Shown here in pieces: positions 12,801 through 40,852 of a stretch of 64,000 nucleotides of DNA (the first letter of the stretch is position 1; each line of letters starts with the position of its first letter). The notes beneath the pieces were generated by a model. That model was not told where the DNA came from. It did no database searches and saw nothing but the letters and a program-made list of their open reading frames with translations. A program made the position numbers and the translations under genes. Source of the DNA: Paracentrotus lividus (taxonomy: Eukaryota; Echinodermata; Echinoidea; Camarodonta; Echinidae); assembly GCA_940671915.1 (NCBI GenBank), contig CALNVZ010002974.1:18645344-18709343 (forward strand), in the 5' to 3' direction.

Positions 12801-15667
12801 TCGCACCGCAGCAAGTCGCATAGTGTGAGTCCGCCTTTAATCAATCAAAAAGCAATTTTAATCAGCTTTTTATTCTGACAACAATAAAATGTTTCTATTT
12901 CTTGCCTTTGTTATCATACCACAGTGATGTAAAGATCGTCATTGTTGGTGATGCAACAGTTGGGAAGACTACATTCATCAGACGATATATGGATGGTGTT
13001 TTTACAGAAAATCCAGGTGTAAGTATATTGCTTTTTTGTCTCGGTTGGTTGAATATCAAGTTTAAGAATAGTTGACATCAGAAGTTGTACTTTCAAAAGT
13101 AGAGACTGATTAACCCTTTCACACTCAGAGGTTTTGTGTAACAGGGCAGCTCACTCTCCTCAGAGCTACCTACCGAAAGTTAACACTTGTAAAAATAAAA
13201 ACACACAAAACTATTTACATGTACAGGTTGTATTATGATGTGCTGACAAAAATAATAAGCAGTTACTTACTGTAGGCATTTTGAGGAGAAATCTAAGAAG
13301 TGAGTTCATGTTTTTCCTGGGGCTGTGGTGAGCTAATATTGGAAGGAAGTTTGAAGAGTATAGAGGAAGGGCTAAAGTGTTTAAGTACTAAAGGTTAACA
13401 AATATGTCCTTCCAATGATAAATTGTTTTAATATCTTAAATGGAAAGTGAGAGCTTAGTGCATATTGAGAATAATCATACAGTCAACCTTGCCTAAGTCA
13501 AATCTGTTTGGTCTGAAGAAATTGCTTTGATTTTTAATTCTTTTATGTATTTGAGAAGTTGACTAGAAAAGACCTTTGACCTCCTGGCAATTATTTGACT
13601 TGTGAGAGTTCAACTTAGGCAAGGTTGACTTTATAGCCTGGATTTTATTCAACAAAATATTTTTTTATCCACATACCTCAATCAATAGAGATTTATTTGA
13701 AAGAAAATTGTCTTCACTATAACTTTAACTAAGTCATGAATCTGTTTTATAATATTGCTATGCCATTAAACTTGTGTTTCTCTGTTGCTCTACAGCAAAC
13801 TGTTGGAGCCTGTTTCTTTCTCAAACAATGGGGAAATTACAATGTTGCTTTGTGGGTAAGTAATTTTATTTATTCATAAACTCTCTAGGAGGCAACAAAT
13901 GATAATGTAATGCATGCAGAAATGATTAATATACATTAGAGGATAAGTAACACACATGTAAGTAACCTCAGCCTGCAGAACACACTCACAAGATTTTTAA
14001 AATAAAAATATGATAAAAAAAAAAGGAAGAAAACAGCATTTAATTCAAGCATTTCACAGTTACACTCACATAGTTGCGTATCCATTAACAAGGTATCTAA
14101 GGGATTGATACTGAAGATAAATGCCTTAAGTACCAAAGGGCAGTAATGTGCATCTATTTTGTTTTGAATATATGTATACTGGTAATATTAGTTTACTACT
14201 CTACTATCTGTGACTTTAAAAGCCATTACACCACCTCTGTTTCCATAATTATGTTGTATAGATCTACTCATCTAAAAAGATTTAAAACTTTTCCGGATTC
14301 CTAGGATACTGCTGGGGAGGAGAGATTTTCTGGTCTGAGTTCCTTCTACTGTCGGGATGCATCGGCTGCGATCATAGCGTATGACATAACGAGGAGGAAT
14401 TCCTTTGAACTCCTGCAGGAGCGTTATATCCCTCTCCTGGAGGCTGCCAAAGAAGACTGTCTACTCTGTCTGACAGGGACCAAGAGTGATCTTGTCAATA
14501 GTGGTACAAGGTAGGTAACAGCTTGCAAAATGGTCTATGTCCACTTGGTCTAATAGCAGTTGGTCTAAATATATGATTGTCTAATACATGTGCCACACAG
14601 GCTAATGCCATTTCGTCTAATTGCCAATTTGTCTAACCTTACTGTCTACTTGAATTCAGTCTAATTCCAAAATGAATATGGAAGCAGTTTGTTACAGGTC
14701 AGTCAGTGGCGGATCGTGGTGGGGGCGCAGGGCACGCGTGCCCCCCCCCCCCCCCCCCCCCCCCCCATCCTGAAGTCGTGGATCCGCCACTGCAGGTAAT
14801 TGACTAGGTGGTGTTAGACTAAGTGGACAAAATTTGAATTAGAAAAAAAATTGACAAAGAAGTAATTAAACCAAAAGGTAAACGAGAGGAACAGGTTATA
14901 AATTAATTGGAGGTAGAAAATGTTAAATGAGAACCTAACTGTATTCTTCCAGATACAGCTGTAAATTCCCTCCATAAAATGTTGACGTACTTGCACCTAC
15001 ATGTACATTGTACCCTCCCTGGTCATAGTTACTCTAACATAGCTAAAAATGTATGTATTTTTAATTTTATTTAACAACGCTTTATGTGTTATATTTGATT
15101 TATAACCATAGCATAGTCAACTGTATATTCTGAACCTTTCCCTTTTTACACCTGAAAGCAGAAGTTGACAAGACCTGGCCATTTTAGGTATGTTGCAATA
15201 CTAATGAACAGGGCGGATATATTTTTGCTTTATGTGAAATGAAGTTTGAGCAGAATTGTGTAACGATGGGTGATCTTCTCACTCTTCCTGCTATCCCTGC
15301 TACATTCTTCTATTCAACAATTCACCAAATTAAATCAAATGTATCTCAAAGTTAAATACTTGTTAAATTTTACCACAGGGAAGTGACGCAAGAAGAAGCC
15401 AAGGATTTTGCTTACAGACTCAACTCAAGTCGATTTCAGGAGGTCAAGAGAAAGGATCCCAGTAAAAAAATTCAGGCTCCTTTCTTTGAGACCAGCTCAA
15501 AGACAGGCCTGAACGTGGACCAAGTTTTTGAATATATTTTCTCCAGCATCTTGCCAGGAACAGGGGAACATTTTGAAAGCCCACTAAAGAAAAAGGACAC
15601 TGTAGACATGAGAGGAAATTCAGAACATTCAAAAGAAGAGCTTAAGAAGAAAGGATGCTGTAATTGA
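9825..15667 (+). CDS. RAB20: Rab20-type small GTPase, five coding exons
   Basis: Exons 9825-9853, 12925-13018, 13796-13855, 14305-14510 and 15379-15667 join in phase at GT-AG sites into 225 residues. Exon 1 may begin at 9771 after a 5' UTR acceptor (actttcag). The P-loop is GDATVGKT (18-25), the switch I Thr is T43, G3 is WDTAGEE (61-67) and G5 is ETSSKTG (167-173). The tail KKKGCCN carries two cysteines for geranylgeranylation. The segment VGACFFLKQW-x3-YNVALWDTAG closely follows vertebrate Rab20, which has FYLKQW and DTAGRE; I recall that family sequence from knowledge. Rab20 acts on endosomes and phagosomes during maturation. Oddities: the usual catalytic Gln of DTAGQE is Glu66, and the G4 motif NKxD reads TKSD (120-123). 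Introns 1 and 4 are full of MITEs. Assignment to Rab20 rather than another divergent Rab is fairly secure. Confidence 0.9.
10173..10700 (+). mobile_element. 528-bp MITE, copy 1 of a four-copy family (CAC ends, 5-bp TSD)
   Basis: It starts CACGGAAAAAAGTC and ends CTTTTCTCCGTG, with direct repeats CCTCA at 10168-10172 and 10701-10705. The interior is GC-richer than its surroundings (GAGGAGCTCCGCCTCC-like core) and near-identical to 39210-39765 and the reverse complement of 39781-40307. It lies in Rab20 intron 1. No transposase is encoded. Confidence 0.9.
10853..11350 (+). mobile_element. About 498-bp MITE, copy 2 of the same family
   Basis: Same interior as copy 1 in the same orientation, shorter around the middle (the segment before AATACTTTGTAGAATAAAG is trimmed). 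Left end CATACAAG, right end TTTGTATGTGGCA. GCCTA occurs at 10848-10852 and 11351-11355 as the likely TSD, but the ends are less clean than in the other copies. Confidence 0.75.
11362..12096. mobile_element. 735-bp PIF/Harbinger-like MITE, TAA TSD
   Basis: Long inverted ends starting GGCCAAGTAAAAAAATAAAC and closing with its mirror, flanked by TAA at 11359-11361 and 12097-12099. A 3-bp TWA duplication with a GG-starting end is typical of PIF/Harbinger elements. It is non-coding and is interrupted by the MITE at 11645-11790. It lies in Rab20 intron 1. Confidence 0.8.
11645..11790. mobile_element. 146-bp hAT-like MITE nested in the 11362-12096 element
   Basis: Ends CAGGGGTTCCCAAAC and GTTTGAAAACCCCTG are the classic hAT-MITE form. 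The flanks atatacat (11637-11644) and atctacat (11791-11798) match at 7 of 8 positions, consistent with an 8-bp TSD. Confidence 0.85.
12479..12836. mobile_element. 358-bp TTAA-type MITE with central CRE palindrome
   Basis: Inverted ends (GGCGGGCTCACACTATGCGA and its mirror) sit between TTAA at 12475-12478 and 12837-12840, the duplication used by piggyBac and Kolobok elements. The centre (about 12620-12655) is a near-perfect palindrome around TGACGTCA (12635-12642). It lies in Rab20 intron 1, 88 bp before exon 2. Confidence 0.85.
13480..13632. mobile_element. About 150-bp mariner-like MITE
   Basis: Inverted ends CAGTCAACCTTGCCTAAGTC and ACTTAGGCAAGGTTGACT in Rab20 intron 2. TA precedes the left end; the right border has drifted. 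Decayed matches to these ends appear at 27858-28045 and 15888-16340. Confidence 0.7.
14700..14792. mobile_element. 93-bp CAGTGGCGGATC MITE
   Basis: Same ends as 3748-3827 (GGCGGATC and GATCCGCCACTG) around a C run. CAGGT flanks it at 14695-14699 and 14793-14797. The left end carries an extra CAGT. It lies in Rab20 intron 4. Confidence 0.8.
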
Positions 15668-15887
15668 TGAATATTTATGCACATTTCCATCTTGTAATTA
15701 TTGCGCGAGTTCTGCCTTCCCAAAATCTTGACTAAGTCTCAAATCTTATGTGTTGTTGATGTTCAAGTAAATGTGCAATCGTTGATATCAATATTTTCAT
15801 CTGCACATGAAGTAAGATTGGTAGCAGAGTTGGTGAGAAAGATAAAAAAAATAATTAAAAAAATAAATAAGTAGTGTAAGCATAATA

Positions 15888-16340
15888 CAGTCTACTTCCA
15901 TTGCAACAAGCAAAGATACATACGTACATGTAAAACAAAATACTGTTATTATGAGACAATCAAAGAGAAGGGGGATGGGTTTAGGGTGGTATCTCACTTT
16001 GCGGAGATGTCTCTCGACAGAATAGCAAATTTCGTCTCCGTGCCGGATAAAAAGTATTTGAGACGTCTCCGATATCGCGGAGATGTCACGGAGACGACTC
16101 AGAGACGGATTTGGGACTACTTCAGACTTTTTTTTTTCATAAATTGTCATCAGAGACGTCTCTAATACTTTTTTTCCGTCGCGGAGACAAAATTTTCTAT
16201 TCTGTCACGGATACGTCTCCGCGAAGTGAGATACCACCCTTATGTGCCAAACACAAATGTTATAACAAGTTTAACAAGATTTTGTAACAACAAGGTAATT
16301 GAGTTTGTCCTAAGCATCTTCTTGTAATGGGAGTTGACTG
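15888..16340. mobile_element. TA-TSD mariner-like MITE hosting a nested element
   Basis: The left end CAGTCTACTTCCATTGCAAC mirrors the right end TTGTAATGGGAGTTGACTG, with TA on both sides (15886-15887 and 16341-16342). The body is split by the MITE at 15984-16239. It lies just downstream of the Rab20 stop. Confidence 0.75.
15984..16239. mobile_element. 256-bp Tourist-like MITE, TTA TSD
   Basis: Ends GGGTGGTATCTCACTT and AAGTGAGATACCACCC, flanked by TTA (15981-15983 and 16240-16242). The interior is a series of GGAGACGTCTC-type short palindromes (gagacgtctc, tctccg). The 3-bp TSD and GGG ends fit PIF/Harbinger-type MITEs. Confidence 0.85.
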
Positions 16341-16354
16341 TATGTGTAACTTAA

Positions 16355-16463
16355 GGGCCTTTCACAATTGCTCTTGCGATCGTTTGCAATCATTTGGTCA
16401 CAATATATGTTGCACACAATCGCAACGGTTGTAAGCAGTCGCACCACCAATTGTGAAAGGGGC
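16355..16463. mobile_element. 109-bp TTAA-type MITE
   Basis: Ends GGGCCTTTCACAATTG and CAATTGTGAAAGGGGC, flanked by TTAA (16351-16354 and 16464-16467). Confidence 0.75.
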
Positions 16464-16520
16464 TTAATTTAACTAATTGTGACTTTGTCTTTGTTTTGGG
16501 GACAAAGACCACCTCTACAT

Positions 16521-17979
16521 GGGTCATTCCATGCCAATTCACCCAATGGGTTACACCCTACCGTCTCAGAATTTGCTCAAATTTGGTACACATAAAGTTT
16601 TAACATTACCTTCCCATGAAAACACAAAAAATTAGCGTAAACGGTCCGTCGGTTTCCGAGCTATGGCCCGCCCTTTTTTATTCGTTTTGGCAAAATGGGT
16701 GACCTTCCATTTCAACGGCACAATGCGCCTGAACTGGTTGACCAATTTTTGTGAAACTGGTACCATTCAAAAGGAAATTCAAAGAGGAATTCAAAATGGT
16801 ATCAAAAATATTATTGGAGCAATTTAAAGTGCTATGACCTTTGACCTTTCCTTTAACCTTGATTTTGACCCCCAGACGATAATATTTTTACTTGATTTTA
16901 TGTATGTTAATTGTCAGTATATTATTAACATAACATGTAAATATCTAGGATGATATTTTATTTTCTTCACCTTTAAAAACTCTTTTAATGTAATTTACAA
17001 AGTTACTGTTACCCCCCATACTGATATGTGTGTTGGTAATATGTGTACAAGTCTCCATTATAGGCTTACTTGAATACTTCCAAACTGAAGTTAAATTACA
17101 TTATTAAAACAGGAAACTAAACATTTCAGGTAATAAAGGAAACATTAAACACAATGATAATGTATACATGTACATAGACTCCATTTGCTTATGAATAGAG
17201 ACATTTGTTTAGCCCTTTTGATTGGGGTGCATAGGTATACATACAAATCATCAGAATCTGCGGTTTTGACAGAAACAAAATGCTTTCCTACATATAGTCA
17301 GCTCTACTGTCCCAAACTGGATACATCCTTGAGATCTTTGAATCATCAGCAACAGATATGGAATACATTATGGCATTTGATTGTAATGTTACTTCAGTTT
17401 GAAAGTATTCATGTATAATGGAGTCTTGTACACACATACCAAACACAATATCAGTATGTGGGGTAACATTAACTTTGTAAATTTCATTAAAAAGAGTTTT
17501 TAAAGGTGAAGAAATAAAAATATCATCCTAGATTATTACATGTTATGTTAATATTATACTGACAATTAACATACATAAAAATCAAGTAAAAATATTATTC
17601 GTCTGGGGTCAAATCAAGGTTAAAGGAAAGGTCAAAGTCATAGCACTTTAAATTGCTCCAATAATATTTTGATACCATTTTTGAATTCCTCTTTGAATTT
17701 CCTTTTGAATGGTACCAGTTTCACAAAAAATGGTCAACCAGTTCAGGCGAATTGTGCCGTTGAAATGGAAGGTCACACCCATTTTGCCAAAACAAATCAA
17801 AAAGGGCAGGCCATAGCTCGGAAACCGACGGACCGTTTACGCTAATTTTTTTTGTTTCATGGGAAGGTAATGTTAAAACTGGTTGTGCTCTTTGGGTATG
17901 TGTACCAAATTTGAGCAAATTCTGAGACGGAAGGGTGCAAAATTGCACTTTCATTGGGTGAATTGGCATGGAATGACCC
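16521..17979. mobile_element. 1.46-kb foldback transposon, ACAT TSD
   Basis: Two arms of roughly 590-600 bp, 16521 to about 17110 and about 17380 to 17979, are reverse complements with only scattered differences. They start GGGTCATTCCATGCCAATTC and end with its mirror. ACAT flanks both ends (16517-16520 and 17980-17983). The left arm contains TGACCTTTGACCT (16835-16847), a perfect DR1 on the minus strand. The 270-bp centre has no coding similarity I can see. It probably lies in the Rab20 3' UTR or just beyond. Confidence 0.85.
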
Positions 17980-19055
17980 ACATACATTTATTTTATGTAA
18001 ATAATGTTCAGAACATATACCGATATGTGATTGTATATTATTTGTTGAAAAATATAAAGTATGATTTATATCTGAGTATTGTATTTATATGGATTGTTCA
18101 AGTTATAATCTCTCAGATGTTGAGAAACAATTGTCATTCAGTTATCCTGTGGTTATCATAAACTTACCAGAGTGGTATCTCAATAAATCTTAACAATATC
18201 AGTTGCTGCAGGCATATTTTCCTCTTAGAGAGAGATGTCCATGCTGAAAGTTTAATGGTTTTTTAAAAAAAAGGAAAAAAAAAAATAATGAAAAATATCA
18301 GTGAATGTCGGAAAAAATTACATCAAATCTCAACATAGTTTGAATTTTTTGAAATTCCATAAATTGCATTTATTATTTCACCTGTGCATTTGATATATGT
18401 ATACACCATCAAACCTGTTTACATGTCTTTATGTATATTCCTAATGTTTCTGCTTCTATTAAAACTACTGTCAGGTTGGACTTACCTTATAACAAAAGGA
18501 CCAAATTTCTATGTTATGAGCATTTTCTTATTCTCAGGGCCATTTGGTTATCAAAGTGCCTGGAATCTATAAAGCTGGATTCAAGGTTATATCAGGTTTT
18601 CAAATAGCTCTTTTCAACCAAGAGGGGAAAAAAATCATCTCAGGAGGACACAAAAAGTCCTGTCTGTGATCTTCTACTCAAAAGTCTGTGAGGTAAGAAC
18701 ATTCCTTGGTGAAGTGAATGTACATGTAGTGCAAATATTATGTAAGTGTCAGTCTCCAGGGTATGTACGTGAGCTTATTATAAAGCTCGAAACATATTGA
18801 GAATTATTTTAATTTCTTCATTCTGAAAGAATACCATGAGAGAAATAATTCCAGGGAAAATTAATGTTCATCAGCAATGGACAAAGACTAGACCAAAATC
18901 TCAGTACCATCCCAGCATAACTATGTAAATTATATCGGAAATCAACTCAAAATCATGAAGGGGGAAAAACATAATTAGGGTGATTGACCACTGGCAATCT
19001 GTCAGAGATCTGTGAAAAAAAATGCCCCAGAATTTCTGCCAAGTATGTTTTTGAC

Positions 19056-19454
19056 ATGATGCTGATCTTCATGGATACAGTTAATTCTTATCCCCCTCAA
19101 CCTATTGAAGCAGGTACTCTGTACACATTTTGTAATAAACTATCCAGTGTTGTTTTTGTACCCAAAATTACAATGTATGTTATACATGGACCATTAAAAC
19201 ACACACATGTTGACTTTGAAAGTAATTTGTTATTGAAGAGATTGACCAATAAAGTTTTTGAGGAGATAAAAGCTTCATCTATCAAGATAAACTTACACGG
19301 TCGTAATCATGTAATGAAAAAGGGTTTACAACAATATATTACACCTTTTGGAGCAACAGTGGATGTGCATCTTCACTGCAAGACAAGGAAGTCTCAAAGT
19401 TACATTTTTATCAAATTATGTATCAGGGGCTGCAGAGCATTTTACTATGAATAG
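19056..19454 (+). other. Unexplained open reading frame, 132 codons
   Basis: It opens at ATGATGCTGATC and runs to TAG. The composition is ordinary (Lys/Ile/Val mixed, several Cys and His) and I recognise no family. It lies 3.4 kb after the Rab20 stop on the same strand. It could be a chance frame in an AT-rich region, a decayed gene or a small unannotated protein. No splice sites or codon bias argue for it. Confidence 0.2.
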
Positions 19455-22400
19455 CTCAGTGGCACTTGTTTAATATCATGTTCTGAAAATCTTGATATTT
19501 CTTAATCTTGTAATACAATGTTTTTCAAATTATTGATGTAAATATTGACATAATTATATAGTACATATTTTTTTAATTTTGCAAAATTTATCATGTGACC
19601 TATATGCAAAGTTTGTGAACAGGATTCAGACACTTGCATGTAACCCCACCACACATCTTATGACCAGATCTTTATGGATATGGAATATTTAGATGTAAAC
19701 TTCTCCTGATAGACCCTATGTATTGACGTCATCTTGCCATCTTGGAGGCCGAGGCTATTGCCTTGCAAGTGTTTGTGATCTGCAGCTGGCGCATCTCTGA
19801 CAACTCCATTTATATGTATTCCTATATCCTCTGAGGGAGGGCGCTGTGAGATAATGACGTCATATGCATAAGGTCCATTGAATGAGATCCCGAATCGTCA
19901 TATGAATAGTAGAATCAAATTGAAACGTCGATAAAATGCCCTTCCAAGTGGAAAAAGGCTCAATTGGCTGTGAACCATGTTAGTTTGACCACCAGCTGGT
20001 ATATTTACCTTTACTTTTTCTAATACTGACAGATTCAGAATAACATGCCAACTCTATGTTGATATTTATTCGACTATACCAGACCTCAGTCAGCTAACAA
20101 TTTTATATTTAAAATTATGTAATCATGTTGCCTTTTTCAAAACCAGTCAAGATCATTGTTAAGGTGTGTGGTGCAGGTTGGGTAATGTTTTTTGAAAAAC
20201 AAATTATTCCTGATCATTGTCTTTTAAAGATAACTGGACAAATAAATATGACATTATGATGTGCATGTCTCTTATTTTGTGTTATTTCATCGTTTGAGCA
20301 CTGAATGGGCATTGGTAAACTCTGTATGAAATGCCTTTCTCAGTCTCTGCGGGAGATTTGCTCTTTTTTTATCTTATTTGTAATTATTCATAGTTTTACT
20401 TTCATAACTTTCCGTTTCTTCAAGATTTCATTCACTTTTTCTGATCATGTTTATATATTATATAAAACACGATGATTACCACCTCTCTCTATTTCCGTGT
20501 GTCTGTTTCTCTCTCTTTGATTATTTGTGTGTATATATATGTGTCTCTCTGTGTTGGTCTCTCTTTATTTGGGTCTTTCAGTGTGTCTCTCTCTTCTTGT
20601 GAATGGAAGCCATCTAAATACATATACTGTCCACTCATGTTATAACAAGCATGGATACAATATTTTGCTATAACGAGACAATTCTACAGGTTCACATAAT
20701 TGTGTCACTACCTGTGGGTTATTGGCTTAGTTCTTTAATACCTTACTGTAATGGAATATATATATATATATATATAGAATAATAACCTATCAAAAAAGAA
20801 ATTAATTGTATGCTTTATCATTTTCAGATTCATTCATATTTCTTATATTTATACATGTACAGTTTACTTGCTATAGTCACCAATTTTCCAGCAAATTTAA
20901 GAGCAATAATCATATTAAGAATATGTTACATCACATAATCAATATCTCTATATATTTACAATATACACTGTTGCTAAATGATACAAGTACGAGTACAAGA
21001 AAAATGTAGGACATATATCCATGTAGTATAATGCTTTTAAAATAAAATTTCAAGAAAAGAAATGAGTATTTTTGCATAAATTGAAAACAAATAAAATTGA
21101 ACGATGATGTACATATATAGCTTCAGTAGGTATTTCAAATTGACATTCAAACTTACATTTTGGCAATTACATGTATGTATATGTATGTACTTAACTAAAC
21201 CACAGGCTTTCTGTACAGAACAGTTCAAAATATTGGGTTTCTCTAAGATAACCAATTCCTGAATTTAGGGAAGGGAGCGAGTAACATAATTTCACTTTTT
21301 CTAAAATGTATATATTAGTTAAGGGTCCATCTATTACCACATGAATTTCCCTTACCGAATAGTATGATCTTGAAATACACAATTCACAGGAGATTTCATT
21401 AGGCCATCAAATACTGCATACAATCTTTTATGATGTAAATATGGGTGGCAATACAAGTTAGGATCTTCAAAATGGCACAATCTAATGAGGAATATTTGGT
21501 ACGGTGCCTTTTCTTTTCCATCACAAAGCACTTACACTACTTTCTGCATATATATAGTTCTTTGATCACGATAGCTCCCTGTCTAGAAATACCTCTAGCT
21601 ACAAATGAAAATAATGCTATTGAATAAAAGGCACACTAAAAATGAAACTGCAGCTACATTGTATGATTTTACATACAGGGTACAAGTAAATAAAAATAAA
21701 GACATGCATACATTGAAATTAATATAACAAATCACATTGGACTTGAGTGTTGTCCATGTTGTTTAAAACAAACACAGATATTTAAGATTTTTTCAAACAT
21801 GAGCAAACTTTTGTTCCAAAAGCAACAAGATTTTTGTTATACATGTCAATGTACATTGAGGTAACTGGTTTGGTCCCAGCTCGACTTTTATAACAGGAAT
21901 TGACTGTAAGAGCTATGTTAAATTGATACTGTTCTCTGCGTGATAATGGTCAATTACTCTTAGATCAAGAAAGAAGCCGAAAGATAGGTGAATTAAACCT
22001 TTGAGGCTACACAAACTTTGTATTTCATTGCACACAATAACAAATTCTGAGAAATATTTATTATCTTTATCAAAAAAACATAAGTGTGTGACAAAAAGAA
22101 AATAGAAAAGGAGCTTGTATCCTAAAAGAGTACAACATTTTAGCGAGAACCCAATAAATAATACTTTCAAAATATCTAGCATTAAAACAAAAAAAGTTCA
22201 TTGACTTCATAAAAGTACAAATTTCCTAGTAGACCTTATAAATTTAAATCCTGGTGCCCATTTTTAAAACAAGTTAAAGTAACATTTGTTCCTAGTTAGT
22301 AGTTGCGTGCAACCATTTAATCTCTGGATTACAGAATCATCATCCTTTGTTTTCTTTATTCAGGAGGGGGCGCTTGATTTACAGAATGGCAGACTTCGCT

Positions 22401-23311
22401 TTCTCGACCTACATTTTGATAGAGAATCTTGATCACTGCATCCATGAAATCATGCTTCAGGGACACTACAGTCTAATGTGAAACACTCTGGTATCTGTGG
22501 CACAAATAAATCTGAAGCCTTTGCTACAATTAACACAAATTCTAAAACAAAATTTGGCCATTCACATAAAATACATACGAAACTGAACACTTTCAGCATG
22601 TACATGTACACGTTCAAGTAAACATTTGAATATCATATCCTCCAAAAAGCTGACTTGTACAAGATATGACATAATTTATACAATTAATAAGTTAATTCTC
22701 TGCTGCTCTATCAGTACAGTCATCACAATTTAGGATTAGACATCAAAATATAATCATGTTTGCAAAACAATTTTGGTCTTTACCTTTGCATGTACACCAG
22801 TACTTCTAAATTTTTAAATATATACTGAAAGTATATAACATCGTCAGAATTAATTTCAGTTTCAATTATAAACTATACACTTGGCCAATACACTTGACTA
22901 GTCCTGGCTAAAAATATATACTGTATTTTAGACTTGTCAAGCATGAATGAACACAAAGCAGAAAACTTTGCACATGTATACACCTGTCCACTATGTGGCT
23001 GTGCTTCAAGTTTGTATCGAACAGAGTGTGAAATTGTTCCGTCAAAGATTAGGATTATTCCACTCCATTGATGAATGTAATGTTACCATGTTGCTCGCCT
23101 AGATGTTCAACGTTTTGGATGGTACAGTTCGCGATATATTTTTATCCATCTGCTTGTACAATCCAATCCTCTTCTAAAGAGCCTAAATACAACAAGTTTT
23201 CATTGTCATGCTGCCATCCTCAAGGCCCCAATTTCCAAAATGTGCAACTTATGTGTTCAAGAGAGCAAGATTTTGTTACAATGAATGAATAAGATCGGTC
23301 TTGAACATCAT

Positions 23312-23448
23312 GGGGGCATTTCATCAAAGGACATGTCGGACATTTTATCCGACAAATTTGCTCTCAGCCAAACAGACGCAAGCATTTCAGTAGCTTATAA
23401 CACTTTGTCGGATAAAACGTCCGACAAGTCCTTTCATGAAACGCCCCC
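23312..23448. mobile_element. 137-bp palindromic MITE
   Basis: The left half (GGGGGCATTTCATCAAAGGA, then CATGTCGGACATTTTATCCG) mirrors the right half (GTCCGACAAGTCCTTTCATG, then AAACGCCCCC). The TSD is not clear. It sits about 0.46 kb past the WDR48 stop, so it may be in that 3' UTR. Confidence 0.8.
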
Positions 23449-23907
23449 GTTTATAATAGCAGGGGACTATACTGACACATGTACACATGTCTGAAATATG
23501 GACCAGAAAAGTCATCTTGTTTAAATGACATCATTTTGTATCTGTGCTCACTTTATTGGGAGTAGACTATAGGATAAAGATACATGCACACTGCCAGTAA
23601 TACATGTAACAGGTACATAAGCATACTCCTTGAAAGGTAGAACACCAAATACCATCAACAAGAAGAAATGCTGTCACAAGCTATCACTGGTTACCAGTTT
23701 CACAAGCAAACAGAGGCAAGGAGTTCTGCTGAGTATAGTTGAAAACCCCTATCTGACTTCTGTGTGAGTACAGTTGTGCACATTACTCAACATCATCATA
23801 CAACCTTATGCACGAGAAGGCTATGCGAATAATCCTAATCGGGGGTCGAACACCACACAGATTATGCAGCCAATCACAAATTGTCTGTATCGTGGGAACA
23901 TCCCCTC

Positions 23908-40576
<16,669 letters not shown>

Positions 40577-40808
40577 ATTTAGAAGAACACCAACAATGAT
40601 TGCGTCACCGCTATGGCGCGCCAAATGCGAAATGAAGCTCAGATCATATCAGGGGGCTGGACCCCTAGCCCTGCGCTGCTCAGATAATTCTGTATACGGA
40701 TATAGGACCATGTGGATGAACTCGGTTTTTAAGTAATCAGAGCTAATTTCTCCCTTATATTTCGTATTAATTGTTGTGTTTTTTATTTCCTTGTGTTTTT
40801 ATTACATT

Positions 40809-40852
<44 letters not shown>

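Larger units (their letters stand above)
15668..23907. other. Convergent spacer / presumed 3' UTRs of Rab20 and WDR48
   Basis: The two genes face each other tail to tail across 8.2 kb. Candidate Rab20 polyadenylation signals include AATAAA near 20235; WDR48 signals (TTTATT on the plus strand) include 22355 and 23551. I cannot choose between them. Mobile elements are listed separately. From 18180 to 23300 I see only AT-rich unique sequence, an AT dinucleotide run near 20757-20776 and one unexplained open frame (19056-19454). Confidence 0.6.

Noticed and set aside
17185..17418. 77-codon frame in the centre of the foldback
   Set aside because: Short, with no recognisable motif, and too small to be a transposase.
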